From an uncultured Alphaproteobacteria bacterium (GTDB lineage: Bacteria > Pseudomonadota > Alphaproteobacteria > HIMB59), in the NCBI GenBank assembly GCA_902509695.1, contig CABWYP010000004.1:1-64000 (forward strand): a stretch of 64,000 nt of DNA. The letters run 5' to 3'. The notes below the pieces were generated by a model that saw only the letters and a program-made list of their open reading frames with translations, was not told where the DNA came from and did not search any database. Position 1 is the stretch's first letter. Each line of letters begins with the position of its first letter. A program made the position numbers and the translations under genes. Of the stretch, positions 37,281-45,496 are shown piece by piece.

Positions 37281-37307
37281 CAAGGGCGATAAAATTTATC
37301 GCCCTTG
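37281..37307 (-). terminator. Strong intercistronic hairpin after binding-protein gene A
   Basis: Near-perfect palindrome caagggcgataaa-a-tttatcgcccttg. On the minus strand it follows the SBP stop by about 20 bases and precedes the SDR start by 28. The downstream U-tract is broken by A, so it may act as a partial terminator or an mRNA 3'-end stabiliser that raises SBP expression over the rest of the operon. Confidence 0.65.
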
Positions 37308-37327
37308 AAATAAAGTTTTCTTATTAA

Positions 37328-38845
37328 TTAAACTCCAACTGTTTTGTTAAAGTTTTTAGCTATTGTGTCCATACACTCTTTTGCTGATCCATGTTCACCA
37401 GCCCAGTATCTTCCAAGCTCAATAGGAATCATGTTACTAGACATGTCTGCCCATTCTGGAAGATCAGGTTCTGATCCCATATCATTAAAGATTGCATCTC
37501 TAACAACGTCTAAGTGACGTGTTGTACCATTACCGCTTCTATTGTTAGCTTTGATACGTGGGTCATCATAAACAGACGCTCTTGTAGGTCCTGTACCACC
37601 ACCAAGTGCAGTGATATAAACCTGCGTTTCATAGCTAGTTGCCCATTGAGCAAATAACCAAGCAGCATCTTTATTTTTTGAGTACTTTGATACAGCTAGT
37701 GAAGATCCACCTTGGTGAGCAACACCTGGGATTTCCCCATAACCACAATCGCCTGTAGCTCTTAGTGGGCTAGCAGGAGCAGGGCAGGCAGCAGCCATCA
37801 TTTTTCCTTGTACAGCAGATTCATCAGAGTCCCACCATGGGAAGAATTCACCCCATGAAATTGTCTGAGCTGATCCACCTTGAAGGATATCTTGACCTTG
37901 ACCGTCCCATGTCCATCCAGTAACACCTGAAGGCATATACTCTTTTAGCTTTGTCCAATAATCCATACCGGCTAAGCCATTTGCATCATTACCAGCAAAA
38001 CTTCCATCAGGATTAGTGATAGAACCACCAAATGCCCATGCAAACATTGTCCAGTCACACTCTAAACTATAGTGGCCTGATTTCATTTGCCCGTTAGTAC
38101 CATAAATTGGTCTTCCATCTGGGTTTAAGTGTCCAAGCTTTGCAGCCTGAATTTTTTGAGAATTGCTCATGTATTGATCAAATGTTTTTGGAACACTTAA
38201 GCCAAGTTCTTTATAAACGTCATCTCTGTACATCATGATAAATACAGGGATGTCATAAGGAACACCAACCATAGTGCCATCATACATTGAAATACCATCA
38301 ACAAGAGGGCCTAAGAAGTCATCAAAGTTATAACCTGGCATTGCTAGGTCAGGCTTTGCTGCATAAAGCTCTCTTGGGTCTTCAGCATCACCTCTAAAGG
38401 CAGCCATCCAACTTTGATCTAAGTAGTAAGTATCGTAAGTACCTAGGCCTGAAGCTACATCCAATGTGAGCTTTTGTAAAACTTGCTCCAATGGAAGTAC
38501 TTCAATGTTAACTTTAATTCCTGTTACTTCTTCGAAGAAAGGTTTTAAAGTTGAGTTAATAGCATTAGATGGTGGAGTTGACTCAGTTGCTAATGAAACT
38601 GTTTGGCCTTTGAAAGGAGATGAAACATCTCTTAACCAATCCATCATATCACCGCTCCACTCGATGTGAGATCCTGCATGAGCTTGTGGAATAAACTTTC
38701 TACTCATAGATCCCATTGTGCCTAAGCAACCAGCTCCTAGTCCAAGTAATCCAGCATTCTTCATGAAATCTCTTCTTTTCATGTCGCCTTTTACATACTT
38801 GCCTACGATGTTTGCTAAGTGCATTTTTCTATACATATCGCGCAT
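37328..38845 (-). CDS. ABC transporter substrate-binding protein, sugar family 1 (system A)
   Basis: 505 residues, extracellular solute-binding protein of the MalE/UgpB cluster. N-terminus KRRDFMKNAGLLGLGAG is a twin-arginine signal. PVFIMMYRDDVYKELGL, WTMFAWAFGG and HQGGSSLAVSKYSKNKDAAW are typical. An unusually good ribosome-binding site (AGGAGGG, 7-base spacing) precedes the ATG, consistent with high expression. Divergent from the permease genes across a 201-bp gap with a palindromic operator candidate. Ligand unknown; a polyol or sugar alcohol is inferred from neighbours. Confidence 0.88.
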   Translation of the reverse strand: MRDMYRKMHLANIVGKYVKGDMKRRDFMKNAGLLGLGAGCLGTMGSMSRKFIPQAHAGSHIEWSGDMMDWLRDVSSPFKGQTVSLATESTPPSNAINSTLKPFFEEVTGIKVNIEVLPLEQVLQKLTLDVASGLGTYDTYYLDQSWMAAFRGDAEDPRELYAAKPDLAMPGYNFDDFLGPLVDGISMYDGTMVGVPYDIPVFIMMYRDDVYKELGLSVPKTFDQYMSNSQKIQAAKLGHLNPDGRPIYGTNGQMKSGHYSLECDWTMFAWAFGGSITNPDGSFAGNDANGLAGMDYWTKLKEYMPSGVTGWTWDGQGQDILQGGSAQTISWGEFFPWWDSDESAVQGKMMAAACPAPASPLRATGDCGYGEIPGVAHQGGSSLAVSKYSKNKDAAWLFAQWATSYETQVYITALGGGTGPTRASVYDDPRIKANNRSGNGTTRHLDVVRDAIFNDMGSEPDLPEWADMSSNMIPIELGRYWAGEHGSAKECMDTIAKNFNKTVGV

Positions 38846-38973
38846 ATATATCCCTCCTATAGGTATTTAAATTTTACCATTGGTTTAGGTTTTTTTTCAA
38901 TAATTGTTTAAGATTTTTTTGGAATAAATTAAATTTACAGTTGACATTTACTTTTTTATCAACATCTTGCTTT

Positions 38974-38989
38974 TTGTTAAAATTAACAA
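38974..38989. promoter_or_regulatory. Palindromic operator candidate, system A
   Basis: Perfect inverted repeat TTGTTAA-AA-TTAACAA in the divergent SBP/permease gap, followed directly by a second overlapping repeat AACAT-TT-ATGTT (38988-38999). The core TGTTAAAATTAACA resembles the E. coli DeoR operator (TGTTAGAATTCTAACA), and a DeoR-family regulator gene lies at 41651. A related repeat is at 56556. Confidence 0.5.
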
Positions 38990-39036
38990 CATTTATGTTT
39001 ATTAAATTTTAAAATCACAATTGAATGAATTAAGTG

Positions 39037-39042
39037 TATAAT
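39037..39042 (+). promoter_or_regulatory. Consensus -10 box next to the permease start
   Basis: TATAAT at 39037-39042 ends seven bases before the ATG at 39050. If used, transcription would begin at or next to the start codon and give a leaderless or nearly leaderless mRNA. There is no Shine-Dalgarno sequence there. No good -35 is seen at the right distance. Confidence 0.4.
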
Positions 39043-39049
39043 CTAATTG

Positions 39050-39943
39050 ATGAGTTCACAAAAATCATATTCTTTGCCTGCTTTTATGAGTTCTGATAGT
39101 GCTTTTCCTTGGCTTTTTCCTTTAATAACAATGCTAATTGTCTTTGCCATTGTTCCTTTTTTTTACAATATCTACCTTAGCTTCCATGAATTTGTGCCCG
39201 CTAAAAGGGCCTTGCTTTTTGTAGGGTGGGATAATTGGATTAGATTATTTACTGATGGCGTGTTCTGGGGATCTTTAAAAGTATCACTGTTTTATACTTT
39301 TGTGTGTTTGGCTATCCAATTGGTTTTAGGAATGGGAATTGCATTACTTATAGATTCTGATGATCCTGGTTTTGGAGTGATAAGGTCAGTTTTAACATTA
39401 ACTCTTGTGATACCTCCAGCTATAGCAGGGATGATCTTTTTGATTATGGAAGATGCTAATTATGGTCTGATACCTTGGGCTTTGAAAGCTGTTGGGCTTA
39501 TAGGCGCAGAGGATACGATCTTGTCAGACCCAAGCTTAGCAATTTGGGGTGTTATGATTGTTGATATTTGGCAATGGACACCTTTCATGGTCTTAATACT
39601 TGTTGCAGGTCTTAGATCTTTGCCCAGCGAGCCTTTCGAGTCAGCAGTTATTGATGGAGCAAAACCTTTACAAGTATTTAGACGTTTGACATTACCGATG
39701 CTCCATAAAGTAATAGCTGTTGCGGTATTAATTAGAGGTATTGATTTATGGAGAATGGTAGACTATGTCTTTGTGCTGACTTCAGGCGGCCCTGGCACAG
39801 CTACTTACACTTTAAGTCTTTACTCCTGGCAAAGATTTACTTTTGTCCAATGGGGATATGGTGCAACAATCAGCTTATTCTCTTTAATTGTTATATTAAT
39901 TGTTGGAAATGCTTTTATTCATTTTGCAAAGGTTAAATGGTAA
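39050..39943 (+). CDS. ABC transporter permease, MalF-type (system A)
   Basis: About 297 residues, six membrane helices, with the EAA loop as ESAVIDGAKPLQVFRRLTLP, which docks on the ATPase. TSGGPGTATYTLSLY near the C-terminus is typical of MalF/UgpA-like subunits. The track begins at TTG (39047); the directly following ATG (39050) is chosen. Pairs with one or both downstream MalG-type permeases. Confidence 0.9.
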   Translation: MSSQKSYSLPAFMSSDSAFPWLFPLITMLIVFAIVPFFYNIYLSFHEFVPAKRALLFVGWDNWIRLFTDGVFWGSLKVSLFYTFVCLAIQLVLGMGIALLIDSDDPGFGVIRSVLTLTLVIPPAIAGMIFLIMEDANYGLIPWALKAVGLIGAEDTILSDPSLAIWGVMIVDIWQWTPFMVLILVAGLRSLPSEPFESAVIDGAKPLQVFRRLTLPMLHKVIAVAVLIRGIDLWRMVDYVFVLTSGGPGTATYTLSLYSWQRFTFVQWGYGATISLFSLIVILIVGNAFIHFAKVKW

Positions 39944-39947
39944 TTAA

Positions 39948-40814
39948 TTGAATAAAATATTTAAACAAGTCATAGGTTGGTTTATAGCTGCCGTATTTTT
40001 CTTCCCGATTTATTTTTGGATAACTGTCTCAATAAAAAAAGATAAAGATATTTTTGCACTACCTCCTAAATTATTTAATTTTGATGTTTCTTTTTCTGCC
40101 TATGAGGAAGTTTTTGGGTTATCCCGATTTTTATACGTAGAGGATATGGGTGCTGTTCGACCTGGTGGAGGTGACTTCTATATGATGCCTTTTCTTGTCG
40201 ACAGTATAATTATAGCTTTGGGTTCAACTGGCCTTGCTATGTTAATATCTATCCTGGCTGCTTATTCTCTATCAAGAATACCTATTAAAGGACAACAGCA
40301 TTTTATGGGATGGATACTTTCTACCAGAATGATGCCGCCTGTAGCTGTGGCAATACCTATGTTTTTTATATACAAAAATATAGGTTTAATGGATACTCAT
40401 CTAGGCATCATAATTATTCATGCATTGATGAACCTTCCTTTAGCTGTATTACTTATGAAAAGTTTTTTTGATGATATACCCAAAGATATTGATGAAGCAG
40501 CTCTATTAGACGGGGCATCAAGATTTTTTGTTTTTTGGAGATTAATTGTTCCTTTGGCAATAGGAGGAATTGCAGCCACAGCGGTGTTGTGTTTTATATT
40601 TAGCTGGACAGAGTTTATATTTGTCTTAATGCTAACACAAACTGGACTCAAAACTATTCCTGTTGTATCAACATCTTTTGTTACATCTACAGGAACTGCT
40701 TGGGACAATATGGCTGCATTAGGGACTGCAGCAATAATTCCTGCTTTTATTTTTATTCTCCTAGTACAAAGACATTTGGTAAGAGGATTAACTTTAGGTT
40801 CAGTCAAACAGTAA
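39948..40814 (+). CDS. ABC transporter permease, MalG-type, copy 1 (system A)
   Basis: 288 residues, six helices. EAA loop EAALLDGASRFFVFWRLIVP and C-terminal VRGLTLGSVKQ are MalG-family hallmarks. Start is TTG four bases after the MalF-type stop. Clearly paralogous to the next gene (shared FFFPIY, LPPKLFxFD, RMMP, NLPLAVLLxKSFFD, FIFSWTEFI, KTIPV, VRGLTLGS). It has a longer loop (VEDMGAVRPGGGDFYMMPF) than copy 2. Confidence 0.9.
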   Translation: MNKIFKQVIGWFIAAVFFFPIYFWITVSIKKDKDIFALPPKLFNFDVSFSAYEEVFGLSRFLYVEDMGAVRPGGGDFYMMPFLVDSIIIALGSTGLAMLISILAAYSLSRIPIKGQQHFMGWILSTRMMPPVAVAIPMFFIYKNIGLMDTHLGIIIIHALMNLPLAVLLMKSFFDDIPKDIDEAALLDGASRFFVFWRLIVPLAIGGIAATAVLCFIFSWTEFIFVLMLTQTGLKTIPVVSTSFVTSTGTAWDNMAALGTAAIIPAFIFILLVQRHLVRGLTLGSVKQ

Positions 40815-40820
40815 CGTAAA

Positions 40821-41636
40821 TTGATAAGAAAATTTTTAGCATCTATTGTTGCTTTAATTTTTTTCTTCCCAATTTATTACTTAATCACATCATCATTTAA
40901 GTCAAAAATAGATATTTTTTCCCTGCCACCAAAATTATTTATTTTTGATATTGATTTTTCAGTTTATGAGAAAGTTTTTGTATATTCAGGGGTATTTACT
41001 AGTAATTTTTTTGTCTCAAGAATATATGATAGCTTAATAATAGGGGTTGGCTCCTCAACACTTACTTTAATGATAGCCATTTATTCTGGATACTGTCTAT
41101 CAAGAATTAGTTTTAAATTTAGGAATTTTTTTATTTTAGGAATTTTAACTGCTAGGATGATGCCGCTGATGGCAATTGCTATCCCAATATATTTTGTATA
41201 TGGAAAACTTAATTTAATTGATACTTACACTGGTATTATTTTAATTCATACTTTTATCAACTTACCTTTGGCAGTGTTATTACTTAAAAGTTTTTTTGAT
41301 GAGATACCAACACAAATTGATGAAAATGCATTAATTGATGGTGCAAGCAGAATTAAGATTATTCATAAAATTATTATTCCATCGACGATTAATGGATTAG
41401 CCGTAACTTTTATTCTATCTTTTATATTTAGCTGGACTGAATTTATTTGTGCTTTGATGATAGGTCAGATGAATATTAAGACTATACCCGTACAGGCTTC
41501 AATTCTTAAAACCATACCAAGCTGGGACTACATGGCAGCCTTCACTACTGTTTCAATAATTCCAGTATTTTTATTGATTTTATTGGTTAAAAATCATTTT
41601 GTCAGGGGCTTAACACTAGGTTCTATTAAAGAATAG
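40821..41636 (+). CDS. ABC transporter permease, MalG-type, copy 2 (system A)
   Basis: 271 residues, six helices, tandem paralogue of the preceding gene. EAA loop is ENALIDGASRIKIIHKIIIP, with Asn replacing the usual Ala at the second position. C-terminus VRGLTLGSIKE. TTG start six bases after copy 1. It is intact (no frameshift) and so presumably under selection; it may offer an alternative partner for the MalF-type subunit. Confidence 0.9.
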   Translation: MIRKFLASIVALIFFFPIYYLITSSFKSKIDIFSLPPKLFIFDIDFSVYEKVFVYSGVFTSNFFVSRIYDSLIIGVGSSTLTLMIAIYSGYCLSRISFKFRNFFILGILTARMMPLMAIAIPIYFVYGKLNLIDTYTGIILIHTFINLPLAVLLLKSFFDEIPTQIDENALIDGASRIKIIHKIIIPSTINGLAVTFILSFIFSWTEFICALMIGQMNIKTIPVQASILKTIPSWDYMAAFTTVSIIPVFLLILLVKNHFVRGLTLGSIKE

Positions 41637-41650
41637 CTTATAATATTATT

Positions 41651-42427
41651 ATGGATTTAAAAGAGAACCGGCTGTCAGTAATTATTGAGGAGATTATGAG
41701 TCAAGGTCAAGTTGAGATTAAATCCTTATCTAAGAAATTAAAAGTAAGCACTATGACAATCTACAGAGATGTAGAAGAATTTACTAACTCTGGAGTATTA
41801 AAAAAAGAAAAAGGTGTACTTACCTCTAGTCAAACATTTACCCTTGAATATTTTCATGACGTAAGAGCAAACTTAAACATTGACCCTAAAATTAAAGTAG
41901 CCGAGGAGGCAGGTAAATTAGTAAAACCTAATTCATTTGTGGCGATTGATGACAGTACAACTTGTTTGCAATTTTCACACTTTCCTAAATATTTTGAGGG
42001 CACAACTGTTGTTACTAATAACATAAAGTTAATAAATATATTTAGTAAAAATTCTAAAATTAAGATTATTTCACTGGGAGGTAGATATAATAGACCTACT
42101 GGTAGCTTCTTAGGATTATCTACAGAAAATACTGCATCTCAAATTCCATGTCATTACTTGTTCATGTCTTCATCATCTTTAGATGGAACTAAATTATATA
42201 CTCATGATGAAAACGTTTATAGAACAAAGGCGATACAAATGATTAATTCTGAAAAAAAGTACTTTCTTTGCGATTCTTCTAAAATTGGAAAAAAAGCAAT
42301 GAATGTTCAAGCTGATCTTTCTGAATTTGAAAAATGTTTTTTTGCAGGATCACATTTTGATAAAGGATTTGAAAGTTTGCTTAAAAAGAAAAAAATTAAT
42401 TTTAGCTATTTTAAAACTAAAAATTAA
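41651..42427 (+). CDS. DeoR-family transcriptional regulator
   Basis: 258 residues. N-terminal winged HTH (SLSKKLKVSTMTIYRDVEEF) and a C-terminal DeoR effector domain of the ISOCOT fold (FVAIDDSTTCLQF, ISLGGRYNRPTGSFLG, FLCDSSKIGKKAM), which senses a phosphorylated sugar. Last gene of the permease operon, so it probably controls system A and perhaps the whole island, through the TGTT...AACA repeats. Convergent with rpiB (4-bp overlap). Confidence 0.9.
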   Translation: MDLKENRLSVIIEEIMSQGQVEIKSLSKKLKVSTMTIYRDVEEFTNSGVLKKEKGVLTSSQTFTLEYFHDVRANLNIDPKIKVAEEAGKLVKPNSFVAIDDSTTCLQFSHFPKYFEGTTVVTNNIKLINIFSKNSKIKIISLGGRYNRPTGSFLGLSTENTASQIPCHYLFMSSSSLDGTKLYTHDENVYRTKAIQMINSEKKYFLCDSSKIGKKAMNVQADLSEFEKCFFAGSHFDKGFESLLKKKKINFSYFKTKN

Positions 42428-42867
42428 CTATCAAGATCGTTGATTTTATCAACTTTTTTTCCAGATCTTTCTGACTGAAAATTATTTTTAAGCCAGATAT
42501 CAGTATACATCAAAGCATTAGGTACTCCTGTAATAAGAGCTCCGAATGTAATAATCTGGGCATTATTGCTTGCTATTGACCTCTCAGCTGTATAAGCATC
42601 GTTTACGCAGACTGCTCTGATACCAGAAAATTTATTTGCAACTATTGCCATTCCAGCGCCTGTACCACAAACAAGTATGCCTCTTTCATAGTCATTTTTT
42701 TGAATTTTTTCAGCTAAAATCTTGCCAATATCAGGGTAATCCACTTGGTCTGAGTCTTTAACACCAATGTCATTTACTTCAATACCTTTGGATTCTAAGT
42801 GGGTTTTGATTGAGTCTTTTAAATCTTTACCTAAGTGATCAGAACCAATTATTAACTTATTGATCAT
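42424..42867 (-). CDS. rpiB: RpiB/LacAB-family sugar-phosphate isomerase
   Basis: 147 residues: IGSDHLGKDLKDSI, the catalytic Cys/Thr loop GILVCGTGAGMAIVANK, GIRAVCVNDAYTAERSIASNNAQ. Ribose-5-phosphate isomerase B, or a relative acting on tetrulose/other aldose-ketose phosphates as in erythritol operons. Last gene of the 14-gene system B run, which argues for a catabolic rather than a housekeeping role. Confidence 0.85.
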   Translation of the reverse strand: MINKLIIGSDHLGKDLKDSIKTHLESKGIEVNDIGVKDSDQVDYPDIGKILAEKIQKNDYERGILVCGTGAGMAIVANKFSGIRAVCVNDAYTAERSIASNNAQIITFGALITGVPNALMYTDIWLKNNFQSERSGKKVDKINDLDS

Positions 42868-42875
42868 ATCTTACC

Positions 42876-43883
42876 TTATACATTTAATTCTCCCCAAGGT
42901 ATATCTAGTTTTTGATTATTACATATGCTCTTTAAAAGATTTTTTAAGATTGGTAAGTTGTTTTCAGAGAGAAGGGTATTAAGATGAATTTCTATATCAA
43001 TCATCAGTTCTGCTCCTTCGACTGTTTCCCCTTTTAGCTCATTTGATATGATTTCAGAATAGGTGTTGTTTTTTGCAAGTAACTTTCCAAGTGCTCCATT
43101 TCTACCTGTTCCAGATGTAACATGTAAATCACCAAGGCCGGAAAGTCCATATACTGTTTCAATAGATCCTCCCATTAAGGCTACAATACAATTCATTTCA
43201 TTCAAACAATGTGAAAAAAGTGCTGACTCAGGATTAAAAATCTTTTCTTTATTATAATAAAATATTTGAGAGTATCCTAAAATGATTGCATATATATTTT
43301 TTAACGCAGCACAAACTTCTGAGCCAATTAAATCACTGTTAGTTTTGATTATGTAATAATCATTTTCAAATAATTTTGATAAGCGAATTGCTGTATCTAA
43401 ATTTTTGTTTATAAAACAAATATTAGTTAAATTTTTATTTGCTAACTCAACGGCCTTACAAGGGCCAGTAACAGCCGTTATATCAATATCTTGATCAATC
43501 TCTTTAAGTAATTTATTTGGAAAAATATCTAATTTATTATTTTTATTAATAAAAAGTCCTTTAGTTACGATTAAAAATTCCTTTTTCTGAACATTAAATT
43601 TTTTTATAAAATCAATAAACCAATTTATTCCTTTTGAACTGACACCAACTATAATCACATCAGATTGATCAATATCAGTTTGTGTTAATTCATCATAATT
43701 TTTGCCAATTGTTTCAGATAAATATATTTCTAGTTTTGGGTGATATAATTTTTCTTTAATATTGCTAATCATTTCTTGGTCCAATGGCGTCCCTACTATC
43801 GTTGCTTTATGGCCATTATCTATTGCAGGAACAGTAATAGCAGTTCCCATTACTCCAGCTCCTATGACTAAAATATTTACCAT
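42876..43883 (-). CDS. GpsA-like NAD(P)-dependent glycerol-3-phosphate dehydrogenase paralogue
   Basis: 335 residues: Rossmann motif VIGAGVMGTAI, VTGPCKAVELANKN (in place of the usual SGPSFAxE), catalytic Lys in AALKNIYAIILG, and GLGDLHVTSGTGRNGALG (usual GLGDLxxT...SRN). The fold and catalytic Lys fit GpsA, but the substrate-contact motifs differ, so a different 3-carbon or 4-carbon phosphate could be used. Overlaps the SDR by 1 bp. Confidence 0.75.
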   Translation of the reverse strand: MVNILVIGAGVMGTAITVPAIDNGHKATIVGTPLDQEMISNIKEKLYHPKLEIYLSETIGKNYDELTQTDIDQSDVIIVGVSSKGINWFIDFIKKFNVQKKEFLIVTKGLFINKNNKLDIFPNKLLKEIDQDIDITAVTGPCKAVELANKNLTNICFINKNLDTAIRLSKLFENDYYIIKTNSDLIGSEVCAALKNIYAIILGYSQIFYYNKEKIFNPESALFSHCLNEMNCIVALMGGSIETVYGLSGLGDLHVTSGTGRNGALGKLLAKNNTYSEIISNELKGETVEGAELMIDIEIHLNTLLSENNLPILKNLLKSICNNQKLDIPWGELNV

Positions 43884-44653
43884 TATGAAATAAACTGACC
43901 TCCATTAATTTCTAAAATTTGACCAGTGATGTAACCACTCATACTTTCAGATGATAAAAAAACAATGGGACCTACACAGTCCTCGGCACTTCCAAGTCTT
44001 TGCATTGGTATTTTTATTCTTGTTGCTTCCAGTTTTTCTTTAGAGGAATATTGTTCATGAAATTTTGTATTAATAGTTCCGGGAGAAATGGCATTTATTC
44101 TTATATTATGAGGTGATAACTCAGATACAAGGGATCTTGTGATCCCTGAAACAAAAGCTTTTGATGCTGCATAAACACTAGACCCTGCACTTCCACCAGT
44201 TCTAGCACTTATAGTTGAGACATTGACGATACAGCCTTTTTTTTGATTTTTAAAAATATCAATGGATTTTTTTGTAGCAAAATACGCTGATTTAGCATTT
44301 AAATCAAAAATTTCTAAAAATTCATTTTCAGATATTTTATCTAGTTCATATCTTCCAATCATAGTACCAGCATTATTAATTAGAATATCCAATCCCTCGA
44401 GATGATTAATTGCATCATCCATAAAGTTATTTACATTCTTTAAGTTAGAAAAATCAGATTTAAAAACTTTAAATTTTTTATTATTTGTTTTAGAAGCTAT
44501 TTTTTTTTCTAGACCATCAGTGGAATTATTACCATGAAATATAACTTTAGCACCTAAGTTTAGAAATTCTAAAGCAGTATGAAAGCCTATACCGGTACTA
44601 GATCCTGTGACTATTACCTTTTTACTTTTGAATTCTTCAAAATTAATAATCAT
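43883..44653 (-). CDS. Short-chain dehydrogenase/reductase (system B)
   Basis: 256 residues: VTGSSTGIGFHTALEF, NNAGTM, Ser in VNVSTISA, YAASK, and the C-terminal GYITGQILEINGGQ typical of classical FabG-like SDRs. Stand-alone counterpart to the SDR domain fused to the aldolase in system A. Overlaps the HAD gene by 4 bp. Confidence 0.85.
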   Translation of the reverse strand: MIINFEEFKSKKVIVTGSSTGIGFHTALEFLNLGAKVIFHGNNSTDGLEKKIASKTNNKKFKVFKSDFSNLKNVNNFMDDAINHLEGLDILINNAGTMIGRYELDKISENEFLEIFDLNAKSAYFATKKSIDIFKNQKKGCIVNVSTISARTGGSAGSSVYAASKAFVSGITRSLVSELSPHNIRINAISPGTINTKFHEQYSSKEKLEATRIKIPMQRLGSAEDCVGPIVFLSSESMSGYITGQILEINGGQFIS

Positions 44654-45495
44654 TTTAATTCATTTATAATAAAGTCTGGTACGCCCGTAATTTGAGAGTC
44701 TGATTTTATAGTATTGATTGTATCAATATCTGAAGTTTTTTCAGAAAAGTTTTCTTTATGTATTCCATTTTTTATTAAAAGTGAGTCTATTTTAAAGTTA
44801 TTAGCACCAGCAATATCATTAAAAAGTGAGTCTCCAACCATGAGAATTTTATCTTTATCTACTTTAGACTTAGATTGGACATATTCATAAATTTCTATTT
44901 CTGGTTTTCCAAAAACAAGAGTTTTTCCACCTATTTTGTTATAATGTAGAGCTAAATCTCCAGTAGAGGGATGGATATCTTTGCCATGTAAGCCTAGAAC
45001 ATCAGGGTTTGAACAAACAAGAGGTATTTCTAATTTTAATGCAATTTCCATTAGGCTGTGAGCTCTTTTAAAATCTTTAAAACCAGATGTTGTTGTAAGT
45101 AATAAGAAATCTGAGTCTTCAATATTATTAACTTTTTTAAATTGAGTATCTTTTAATAATGGATAATCAATACCGATAGGATAGAAATTCTGACCAATAT
45201 CTTTACATGGACCTATTTTTTTATTTAAATAATCAAGACAAACATCTCCAGATGTAATAATTTCTGCTTTAAGAATATAGTTAGCTCCCATTTTTTGGAG
45301 TCTTCCAATATTATCGGATGATTTTTTACCAGAATTGCTAACTATATAAATTAATTTATTATCGTCCAAAAGATCTTTAAATATTTTTTCAACATTTGAA
45401 TATAATTTCTCTCCATTATGAATTACACCCCACTGATCAAAAAGAAATAAATTATAATCTTTCTTAATTTCATAAATTGATTCTATCAATTTCAT
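44650..45495 (-). CDS. HAD-IIA family sugar phosphatase
   Basis: 281 residues. Motif I is LFDQWGVIHNG, matching the D-x-WGVxHdG form of the TIGR01459-type HAD-IIA subfamily; motif II IVSNSGKKS; motif III/IV VFGKPEIEIYE and MVGDSLFNDIAGA. Likely dephosphorylates a sugar or polyol phosphate, possibly as overflow protection, as suggested for AraL in the B. subtilis ara operon. Confidence 0.82.
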   Translation of the reverse strand: MKLIESIYEIKKDYNLFLFDQWGVIHNGEKLYSNVEKIFKDLLDDNKLIYIVSNSGKKSSDNIGRLQKMGANYILKAEIITSGDVCLDYLNKKIGPCKDIGQNFYPIGIDYPLLKDTQFKKVNNIEDSDFLLLTTTSGFKDFKRAHSLMEIALKLEIPLVCSNPDVLGLHGKDIHPSTGDLALHYNKIGGKTLVFGKPEIEIYEYVQSKSKVDKDKILMVGDSLFNDIAGANNFKIDSLLIKNGIHKENFSEKTSDIDTINTIKSDSQITGVPDFIINELK

Positions 45496-45496
45496 C

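Noticed and set aside
40418-40807. 129-aa minus-strand ORF
   Set aside because: Antisense shadow of the MalG-type permease with no recognisable domain.
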